From: Candidatus Campbelliibacteriota bacterium
GTDB lineage: Bacteria > Patescibacteriota > Minisyncoccia > UBA9983
Length of the DNA: 8,425 nt
Assembly: GCA_003231675.1 (NCBI GenBank)
Contig: QIJB01000015.1
Location: 1 to 8,425 of the forward strand
Direction: 5' to 3'
Below the pieces are notes generated by a model. That model was not told the DNA's origin and ran no database searches. It was given only the letters and a program-made list of their open reading frames with translations. Positions 1 to 5,290 of the stretch are shown here, piece by piece; the first letter of the stretch is position 1, and every line of letters starts with the position of its first letter. Both the position numbers and the translations under genes were made by a program.

Positions 1-163
1 TTCTTATTTCTTCCGGTTCTGAACCGGTTATATACGAAGGAACGCTAACCGCCGCCCCCGCAAAGGAGGCGTTGGCGAAGCGCGGAATGAAAAAAACGGC
101 AAGGAATGAAAACATCAAAAAAAATGAAAGTAAATTTATTGTTTTTTTGTGGCGCGATAACAT
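1..163 (-). CDS. N-terminus of a signal-peptide protein, cut by left edge
   Basis: The reading frame opens at ATG 163 and stays open for 54 codons to the window edge. The start of the product is a textbook export signal: a basic N-region (MLSRHKK), a hydrophobic core at about residues 9-26 rich in L, F, I and V, and an A-x-A type cleavage site at RFANA before SFAGAAVS. The mature protein therefore probably begins near residue 33 and acts outside the cytoplasmic membrane. It lies 16 nt after the stop of the upstream gene, which suggests the same transcript. A GTG four codons earlier (175-173) is an in-frame alternative start, and neither start has a convincing ribosome binding site. Too little of the mature protein is visible to name a family. 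Reality as a gene rests on the signal peptide and its place in the operon. Confidence 0.68.
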   Translation of the reverse strand, partial: MLSRHKKTINLLSFFLMFSFLAVFFIPRFANASFAGAAVSVPSYITGSEPEEIR

Positions 164-179
164 ATTTTTTGACACTGCC

Positions 180-1194
180 CTAATTGGTTCGCTTCATCTC
201 CATGAAAAAATAACCGTCGTCATTTTTATTGAAAGATATTCCGTTCTTTGAATAAAAGTCGCTCATTCCGTAAACGGACGTTCTCGCCTTAACATACTCC
301 TTGGAGTATTGTATCAACCCTCTTATTCCCGCGATGGGATCTTTAAAAATCAAACTGATTTCCTTGAGAATTTCAGATAAATTTAAAAATGAATTTATCA
401 TCCTCAAGTGATAAATTGCCATTTTTTCCGGAACAGGCAATTTCAAAAGATCGCGCGCCGTCTCTCTATATATATTAGCAATTGGATTAAGATTATTCAA
501 ATCGGATTGACTTTTATTCTTTAAGGCTCTCTTAATGATGACGATTTCATTTTCTCCTCCGGAGCCCCCGTATTTTTTCATAATTCTCGCCACGCTGTTT
601 CCATAATTTTTAAAATCATTTTTACTCGCTTTTTGGAGAATATTTAAATCCTTTATGGAATATTTATCCGGGAAAGTTCTCTCTTGTAAGTTCTTTAAGA
701 AAAGCTCATCAATCTTTTCTTTTGTTTGCCCGTTCAATTGCCCAGACTTTTTCAACGATATAAACAAGGAAATGAATTCTTGGGAGAAAATTCCGGTTTT
801 TCCCATTTCTCCAATGTCTGTGATGTCTTTAATGTTTCCGGTATCATCGCTTTTTCCCGAAACGGCTTGTTTTTGTGGGGTTTTTACGATTTCATCATTG
901 GGACCCGGAACAAGAGGATTTCTCCCCTCCGCCACTTCCTTCCCGTCGGGCGTTCCGTCGCCGTCCGTATCGGGATTTTGCGGGTCGGTCTTCCAGAGAG
1001 CTTCTTAAGCCGTCGTTGTCGGAATCTTTTTGTTCCTCACTTTTTATTTCCGCTGTGAGCCCCTTCCTTGGTGTATCATTGAGTAAATTGCTTCCTTTCT
1101 CAATGATTTTTCCGAAAAAGAAAAACCATCCTCCTCCCAAAAAAAGGATTGCCACCAAAACGATTATCAATTTTTTGCTCGGTAAATAAGACAA
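180..1194 (-). CDS. Membrane-anchored calcium-binding-repeat protein with helical C-terminal domain, frameshifted
   Basis: Two adjoining reading frames form one gene. The upstream part starts at TTG 1194 and reads through a signal anchor (about residues 9-28, LIIVLVAILFLGGGWFFFF) to the calcium-binding motif DSDNDGL (57-63), then loses frame. The downstream part carries on with DTDGDGTPDG, a linker, and about 190 mostly helical residues to TAG at 180. Comparison with the paralogue at 1675-2397 shows that 11 bp are missing between 1006 and 1007. Restoring them gives about 341 residues with an unbroken thrombospondin type 3 like repeat. The C-terminal domain is not one I can name; it is charged, with conserved-looking segments such as LPVPEKMAIYHL. 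An internal GTG at 935 could restart translation but would lack the anchor. Either the gene is decaying or the sequence has an error in this repeat. Calcium binding is a family-based inference. A promoter-like site lies just upstream. Confidence 0.72.
916..1031. repeat. Repeat copy 1: calcium-binding segment, with 11-bp deletion
   Basis: Positions 916-1006 are identical to 2105-2195 (91 bp), and 1007-1031 are identical to 2207-2231 (25 bp). The bases equivalent to 2196-2206 are absent. By my count 56 of the 91 bases are G or C, well above the surrounding sequence. The identity stops sharply on both sides although the reading frames on both sides continue. The repeat codes for the DSDNDGL to KEVAEGR calcium-binding unit. 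Confidence 0.95.
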
Positions 1195-1218
1195 AATATC
1201 GGAAATACCTCAACAATT

Positions 1219-1248
1219 ATTATACCATTTAAAAAACAACATTGTAAG
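1219..1248 (-). promoter_or_regulatory. Promoter-like site before the broken calcium-binding-repeat gene
   Basis: A perfect TATAAT (1224-1219) is preceded after 18 nt by CTTACA (1248-1243), four of six matches to TTGACA. Transcription would begin about 17 nt before TTG 1194. It would allow the third and fourth genes of the exported-protein cluster to be expressed without the first two. The 115-bp gap around it has no other gene. Confidence 0.55.
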
Positions 1249-1309
1249 GGTTTTATGGATAATTTAAGATTATCGCCTCCTCCCAAAAAAAGCTTTGTAA
1301 ATAAGGATT

Positions 1310-1669
1310 TTATTCCAAAGAAGTTCCGACCATCAGCATAGTTCCCATTGCTGGAATGGGAGGAGCCGGAGGCGGAAGGACGCACTCTCCTCCCTCAATA
1401 TAAGTTCCCTTAATCGCAGGTCCCGGACGATAAAATTGATAATACGCGAAAGGAACGGTGACGGCGAACCCAAACATAAGGAGCCCCGGTCTGGGAGGGC
1501 TGACTGTTATCAAAACACCGTTCAGACAATAAACAACGGCGCCGATTCTGCCTCCAAAGGGAAGGGGTATCAAGGCGCCAGTCTTCTTAATTTTGTAATT
1601 GAAAATTCCCGTCACCAGAAAGAGAAGAATGAAGAATAATAATATTTTTTTTCGCGAATTAAACGACAT
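1310..1669 (-). CDS. Small membrane-anchored or secreted proline-rich protein, unknown function
   Basis: The 119-residue product begins with a basic stretch (MSFNSRKK) and a hydrophobic segment at about residues 9-24 that would act as a signal peptide or membrane anchor. The rest should lie outside the cytoplasm. It is not low-complexity: it has a glycine-rich turn PFGGRIG (37-43), two cysteines (C48 and C96) that could form a disulfide, several proline pairs, and a proline-rich closing block LPPPAPPIPAMGT (98-110). ATG 1669 is 5 nt after the stop of the IPT/TIG gene, so translation of the two is probably coupled and they are likely one transcript. I do not recognise a named family. The pattern reminds me of small secreted proteins found beside IPT/TIG genes in Parcubacteria, but that is memory rather than evidence. 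The gene call is supported by the signal sequence, tight spacing and full-length frame. Confidence 0.72.
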   Translation of the reverse strand: MSFNSRKKILLFFILLFLVTGIFNYKIKKTGALIPLPFGGRIGAVVYCLNGVLITVSPPRPGLLMFGFAVTVPFAYYQFYRPGPAIKGTYIEGGECVLPPPAPPIPAMGTMLMVGTSLE

Positions 1670-1674
1670 AAATT

Positions 1675-2397
1675 TTAAAAAGAAAGACGAAAATTACCAT
1701 AATTGCTCAAACCATTGGTATTTTCCACATAAAACCAATAAATTAACGGGTAATTCAATTTTTTAAAATATTCCGGCAGTTCTGGCTCAACCTTAAAAGT
1801 GAGAGTTTTCCCGTCCGGCGATGGCAAATTTTTTATAACCGCGTATCCGACGTAAACGGTATTTCCCGTCGGAGTAAAACCGGATCCTGTTATTTTAACC
1901 TCCGTTCCAACCGATCCGCCGGAAGGAGAAATGGAAAAAATAAGGGGTTTTTTTTCTTCTTTTTTCTTTCTTTCCAAACTACTCGGGGCTTCTTCCTTTT
2001 TGGAAATCGTTCCTTTGCCGGTATTAAAGACGATTCCATCCGCTTTCTTGTTTTTTAAAGGAGGTATGACGCTCGGCAGATAATCATCCGGGCCGGGAAT
2101 GGCTGGATTTCTCCCCTCCGCCACTTCCTTCCCGTCGGGCGTTCCGTCGCCGTCCGTATCGGGATTTTGCGGGTCGGTCTTCCAGAGAGCTTCTTCCCAA
2201 TCTTTCAAGCCGTCGTTGTCGGAATCTTTTTTAAAATCAATCTGGGCGGAAGAATTTCTCATCCCCACGGGAAGTTGTATCAATTCACGGCTTTTTTCAG
2301 GAATGGTATTTTCACTTTTGAACATAAATAAAAGTGCCGCCAAAGCGATTAAGGCAAGAAAAATAATAATCGCTTTGGATTTTTGGATTCTTTTCAT
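1675..2397 (-). CDS. Membrane-anchored protein with calcium-binding repeat and IPT/TIG domain
   Basis: The 240-residue product has four parts. Residues 1-7 are basic and 8-27 form a hydrophobic signal anchor. Residues 58-95 hold a thrombospondin type 3 like calcium-binding unit, with DSDNDGL at 58-64 and DTDGDGTPDG at 80-89 joined by a W/E-rich loop and TDPQNPD. Residues 107-150 are a proline- and lysine-rich linker. Residues about 152-240 are an IPT/TIG immunoglobulin-like domain, shown by the typical opening ISPSGGSVGTEVKITGSGF followed by alternating strands (VYVG, LTFKVEP, FYVEN). Such domains are usually extracellular and mediate adhesion or protein contacts, so a cell-surface role is likely. 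It is the first gene of the exported-protein cluster, with a TATAAT only 9 nt before its ATG. Its calcium-binding DNA matches the 180-1194 gene over 91 bp. The exact partner or ligand is unknown. Confidence 0.82.
   Translation of the reverse strand: MKRIQKSKAIIIFLALIALAALLFMFKSENTIPEKSRELIQLPVGMRNSSAQIDFKKDSDNDGLKDWEEALWKTDPQNPDTDGDGTPDGKEVAEGRNPAIPGPDDYLPSVIPPLKNKKADGIVFNTGKGTISKKEEAPSSLERKKKEEKKPLIFSISPSGGSVGTEVKITGSGFTPTGNTVYVGYAVIKNLPSPDGKTLTFKVEPELPEYFKKLNYPLIYWFYVENTNGLSNYGNFRLSF
2105..2231. repeat. Repeat copy 2: intact calcium-binding segment
   Basis: This is the unbroken partner of the repeat at 916-1031, in the same orientation and about 1.2 kb away. It codes for the thrombospondin type 3 like unit of the IPT/TIG protein. 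The extra 11 bases (2196-2206) encode part of KDWEE and keep the frame open. Confidence 0.95.
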
Positions 2398-2406
2398 CCT
2401 TTTAGA

Positions 2407-2412
2407 ATTATA
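2407..2412 (-). promoter_or_regulatory. Perfect -10 box close to the IPT/TIG gene start
   Basis: TATAAT on the minus strand is 9 nt before ATG 2397, with the sequence AAAAGG between. If used, transcription would start two or three bases before the start codon, giving an almost leaderless message. No good -35 box is present at 16-18 nt, so this is a tentative call. Confidence 0.45.
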
Positions 2413-2497
2413 TCATTTTATTTTTTATTTTCCATCTTCCTTGACCCCGGTTCAACAAGCAAACGAAGAAAACGCGGGGCTTTCCCTGACGCCAAAA

Positions 2498-2520
2498 TCC
2501 CCGAAGTCGGACTTCGGGGA
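2498..2520 (-). terminator. Hairpin after ksgA, possible terminator
   Basis: TCCCCGAAGT and ACTTCGGGGA form a perfect 10-bp stem with a 3-nt loop, 43 bp past the ksgA stop. On the minus strand it is followed only by ATTTTGG, a weak T run, so termination may be partial. The stem is GC-rich against an AT-rich surrounding, which could instead mark a dispersed palindromic repeat. Confidence 0.5.
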
Positions 2521-2563
2521 AGGAAAAAATGCGGTGTAATAATTTTGTCTGATTTGATTAAGG

Positions 2564-3445
2564 TTAAGGAGAGATTAGACTCAGACATCTCCAGTTTTCC
2601 GGAGAAAGGTTTTCCGCTCTGGCTTTCGGAGGAATTTCACATTTGGCGAAATCTTCCGCGGTGAATTCCGGCAAGTTGTTCTTCAGCATTTTTCTTTTTT
2701 CGGAAAAGCCTTTTTTGAGAATTTCAAAAAAGGCTTTTCCGTCATTTTCTTCCCCGCTCTTGACGCCGTCCTTAAAAAATTTTTTTGAAATGTTGTCTAT
2801 GAGTAAAACAGCGGAATCCACTTTTGGTTTGGGAGAAAAATAACTCGCCGAAACAGTCCTAATAATCTTCGGTTCTCCATACACCTTGACGCTAACGGAA
2901 AGAATGCTTTCTTTAAGCGGACGGAAACGAGCGTTTTTCTTTTTTGGCTTGACCGGCAAACCGACAACCCTTTCCGCCACCTCTTTTTGAACCATTAAAA
3001 CCATACTGCTCGGCTGAAAATCGCTTTCCAGAAATTTCCGCAAGAAATGCGAGGTGATATAATAAGGAATATTGGCGACAAGCTTATAACCATTATTCTT
3101 GAGTCCATAATCGCCGGGGTTGAATTTTAAAATGTCCGCGTTGACGACATCCGGTTTTTTTCGGTCCGAGAATTTTTCCCTTAAAAATTCAACCAGCCGA
3201 CGGTCTTTTTCCACGGCAATCACTTTTTTCGTTTTTTTCAGTAATGTCTCGGTCAAAATGCCTTTACCGGGACCGACCTCCAAAACAACATCGTCCGGAC
3301 CAACACTGGCGGCTTGAACAATCTCTTCGGCAATTTTCTCCGAAGTTAAGAAATTTTGCCCCAGAGATTTTTTAGGGGCAGACGTCCTTTTTCGGCTAGC
3401 CTGTTTTTTTTGAGGATTTCTTCTTATTTTTCTTTTGTTTGGCAT
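2564..3445 (-). CDS. ksgA: 16S rRNA dimethyladenosine transferase KsgA/RsmA
   Basis: This enzyme uses S-adenosylmethionine to dimethylate two adjacent adenosines in the last helix of 16S rRNA (A1518 and A1519 in E. coli) during late 30S assembly. The family signature is complete: SLGQNFL (27-33), the SAM-binding motif EVGPGKG (56-62), acidic E79 that binds the ribose, D104 in NADIL, the catalytic NIPYYI (125-130), QKEVAERV (153-160) and the C-terminal FSEKRKMLKNNL. Two features differ from the E. coli type: a lysine/arginine-rich N-terminal extension of about 26 residues, and a basic insertion near residues 163-178 before ILSVSV. The start at ATG 3445 lies 50 bp inside the upstream gene. No other plausible start precedes SLGQNFL, so I keep it. 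A perfect 18-bp inverted repeat lies in the 3' part, and a hairpin follows the stop. Confidence 0.97.
   Translation of the reverse strand: MPNKRKIRRNPQKKQASRKRTSAPKKSLGQNFLTSEKIAEEIVQAASVGPDDVVLEVGPGKGILTETLLKKTKKVIAVEKDRRLVEFLREKFSDRKKPDVVNADILKFNPGDYGLKNNGYKLVANIPYYITSHFLRKFLESDFQPSSMVLMVQKEVAERVVGLPVKPKKKNARFRPLKESILSVSVKVYGEPKIIRTVSASYFSPKPKVDSAVLLIDNISKKFFKDGVKSGEENDGKAFFEILKKGFSEKRKMLKNNLPEFTAEDFAKCEIPPKARAENLSPENWRCLSLISP
2701..2741. repeat. Perfect 18-bp inverted repeat inside ksgA
   Basis: Positions 2701-2718 and 2724-2741 are exact reverse complements around a 5-nt loop. The repeat encodes GKAFFEILKKGFSE, which includes the conserved KsgA C-terminal segment. No T run follows on the minus strand, so it does not look like a terminator for ksgA. 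Confidence 0.9.
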
Positions 3446-4523
3446 TTGAATTTTTCTTTTTCAACCCGCCTTTGGAGGTCAACTTCGCGACGGAACGAGA
3501 ATGCGACTTTGATCTCTTAATCTTTTTGCCTATTTTCCCCGGGGATAAAAATCGGAACAAATCATTGGGACCTTTAAAAACCATATTTGAATAATAAGCC
3601 AAAAAAGGGCTGACGCGGCTTCCCTTGGGGTAAACGAGCCACGCTTCTTTATTGGTTTCATGAGCCTCCCTTAATTCATTAACTACTCCCGGCGAAGATA
3701 CCGCCTTTGGAAAATAAGCTATAACTTTGTCAACCTGTTTTACGAACCAATACATATCTCTATTGACGATTTGGTGCAAAACCCTGGGCGTTCTCATGGA
3801 AGGACTCCACTGCTCAACCATTTCAACCTCACGAGGGTCAAAAATGATAAAATATTTTTCAAGTTTTTCAATAAAGCGGTCAACCTCTTTTTGACCCTCG
3901 GCGCCCATAAAATTAGTGAGAGGCATGGCAACATAAACCTTTTCAATGCCCGGTTCAAAAATAATTCTGTATAAAAGCTTCACATTACTTTGAGAAGGTA
4001 TGCTGTAAAAAGGTTTTCTGTGCATTTCAGCCCACGAGGCGGTCATTTCCGTGTCCACATTCCTCCAGAGAAGTATATCGTTCATTGTCATTTTTTCTTT
4101 CTTCCACTGAGGGCGTTCTTTAAGTTTTATATCAATGCTCATCACATCATCTACAAAAGAAAGGAAGAGATCGGGATTCAACTGACTGACATAATAATTA
4201 TCCCAAGCGCGAATGAAGACTTTCCTCCAAAAAAACATAGCGTGAATATTTATGAAAACGGCGTGGTTTTTCTTCAATTCTCTCGGTAGCTCCCCCGCTA
4301 TCTTTTCAAAAACAGCGCTTCTCACCGCGCTAATGACGGAAGGAGGAGCGTTTAAAATATTCTCCGGCGTCAAATTGATGCCAATGGAATTGGAGTGCTC
4401 AAGCATCATCTGTCCAACATCATATAATTTTACTCGTTTGCCGAATTGTTTGGCGTATTTTTTCAGATTTTGCAAATAATCTTTTCTCCTTGAACCTGAT
4501 ATTGCCGTTGTTATGATTAACAT
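3396..4523 (-). CDS. P-loop kinase-like and nucleoside 2-deoxyribosyltransferase-like fusion protein
   Basis: The product (375 residues from ATG 4523) appears to have two domains and a tail. Residues 1-175 begin with a strand and a glycine loop, MLIITTAISGSRRKDYL, resembling the P-loop of adenylate-kinase-like proteins, although the usual GK[ST] is not present. INIHAMFFW (91-99) and LNPDLFLSFVDD (115-126) fit the later strands of such a fold. Residues about 194-318 resemble nucleoside 2-deoxyribosyltransferases: KVYVAMPLTNF, D265 in a KQVDKVIAYF strand, then SSPGVVNELREA with a candidate catalytic glutamate at E283. Residues 328-375 are a lysine/serine tail of the kind that can bind nucleic acid. 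A role in nucleotide metabolism or sensing is inference. A TTG at 4535 would add four residues; ATG 4523 puts the first strand at the N-terminus, so I prefer it. The 3' end overlaps ksgA by 50 bp. Confidence 0.75.
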   Translation of the reverse strand: MLIITTAISGSRRKDYLQNLKKYAKQFGKRVKLYDVGQMMLEHSNSIGINLTPENILNAPPSVISAVRSAVFEKIAGELPRELKKNHAVFINIHAMFFWRKVFIRAWDNYYVSQLNPDLFLSFVDDVMSIDIKLKERPQWKKEKMTMNDILLWRNVDTEMTASWAEMHRKPFYSIPSQSNVKLLYRIIFEPGIEKVYVAMPLTNFMGAEGQKEVDRFIEKLEKYFIIFDPREVEMVEQWSPSMRTPRVLHQIVNRDMYWFVKQVDKVIAYFPKAVSSPGVVNELREAHETNKEAWLVYPKGSRVSPFLAYYSNMVFKGPNDLFRFLSPGKIGKKIKRSKSHSRSVAKLTSKGGLKKKNSNAKQKKNKKKSSKKTG

Positions 4524-4574
4524 ATTTTTAATCAAACTCTTATCTTGATAAAACGGGACTTTGATTTAATCCTA

Positions 4575-5213
4575 TCAAAAGAAAAATTTTAGGGCAAGGA
4601 AGCCGGCGATGAGCAAGGCGATAAAAATAATGGAAAGAATGTTAAAATACTTGAAAATTAAATGATTAAGTCGCGCGCCGAAACGGCGGATAAGCCAAGA
4701 GATGGCAAAAAAACGCATCCCTCTTCCGAGAATGGAAGCGAAAACCATCTGCCAAACGGAAACCTTGAAAAGCCCTGCGGAAATAGTGAACACTTTGAAC
4801 GGGATTATTGTAAAGGCGGCGGTGAAAATCGTGAGGAAGACGTGCTGTTTAAATTTGGATCCGATGAATTTTATCGCCTCGTTCAGGTTATAGGCGTCGG
4901 CGATTCGATAGCCGACGGTTTCGTAAAAGCCCCAACCGATGGCGTAACCGAGAAGCGCTCCGAGCACCGAACCGAGCGTCGCAATGCCGGCATACCACCA
5001 CCAACTCCTCTCCTTGTGGCGGGAAAAACCGCCAATGGCGGGGCTGGCGCTTGCCATCAAAATCGCAATTAGAAGAATGTCGGGCGGAATGGGAAAAAAT
5101 GACGCCTCAAAAAAGGCAATCAGGAAAAGCGCGACCGCCATATGCGGAGAGCGCGCCCAACGCAATGTCCACGCGCGCAGGCGTTCCGTAATTTTTGAAA
5201 TAAAAATTTTCAT
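4575..5213 (-). CDS. DedA/YqaA-type integral membrane protein (VTT domain)
   Basis: The 212-residue product is hydrophobic, with membrane segments at about 25-37, 45-60, 74-97, 126-147, 153-174 and 190-212. The family signature is visible: FFEASFFPIPPD (34-45), a glycine-rich helix with LGSVLGALLGYAIG (80-93), PFKVFTISAG (138-147) and GRGMRFF (163-169). This matches the YqaA branch of the DedA superfamily (SNARE-associated or VTT domain), whose members are lipid scramblase-like or transporter-like proteins tied to membrane homeostasis; some DedA proteins flip undecaprenyl phosphate. Which of these applies here cannot be told from the sequence. The length is near the usual size for YqaA-like proteins. 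It sits 77 bp after galT, and that gap contains a GC-rich inverted repeat. By eye its codons are more GC-rich than those of its neighbours. Confidence 0.87.
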   Translation of the reverse strand: MKIFISKITERLRAWTLRWARSPHMAVALFLIAFFEASFFPIPPDILLIAILMASASPAIGGFSRHKERSWWWYAGIATLGSVLGALLGYAIGWGFYETVGYRIADAYNLNEAIKFIGSKFKQHVFLTIFTAAFTIIPFKVFTISAGLFKVSVWQMVFASILGRGMRFFAISWLIRRFGARLNHLIFKYFNILSIIFIALLIAGFLALKFFF

Positions 5214-5221
5214 CGTTTTGC

Positions 5222-5280
5222 CGATTGCAATTCGCGACGGATAGCGCCCTCCGGCTCGCGGATTGCAATCGCGCGCCGGA
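5222..5280. repeat. GC-rich inverted repeat between galT and the DedA-type gene
   Basis: Positions 5222-5236 and 5257-5271 are inverted copies with one mismatch in 15, each built around the palindromic core ATTGCAAT. A second, imperfect palindrome spans 5250-5280 (TCCGGC at one end, GCCGGA at the other). The gap has no gene and no T run, so it is a structured spacer rather than a standard terminator. Confidence 0.7.
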
Positions 5281-5290
5281 GTCTTAAATC

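Larger units (their letters stand above)
2398..2563. other. Intergenic region between ksgA and the exported-protein cluster
   Basis: These 166 bp hold the hairpin at 2498-2520 and, close to the next gene, an AT-rich stretch with a TATAAT box. I see no small gene here. It divides the housekeeping block from the exported-protein cluster. Confidence 0.6.

Noticed and set aside
13..27. Palindrome CCGGTTC-T-GAACCGG near the left edge
   Set aside because: It is only 7 bp per arm and lies inside coding sequence; such a palindrome is not notable by itself.
1130..1292. 17-bp direct repeat (1130-1146 and 1276-1292), CCTCCTCCC followed by seven A and G
   Set aside because: One copy codes for the glycine-rich end of a signal anchor and the other is intergenic. 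It is low in complexity and too short to call an element.
1167..1385. 72-codon minus-strand open frame between two exported-protein genes
   Set aside because: It overlaps the ends of both neighbours in another frame, crosses the promoter-like site and has no motif.
916..2231. CRISPR or transposon explanation for the repeated patch
   Set aside because: There are only two copies, both in frame within genes. There are no spacers, terminal inverted repeats, target duplications or transposase.
2099..2539. Plus-strand open frame over the IPT/TIG gene start
   Set aside because: Its first part is simply the antisense reading of the calcium-binding repeat, and the same peptide appears antisense to the other copy at 655-1008. 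The signal-anchor and IPT/TIG frame on the minus strand is clearly the coding one.
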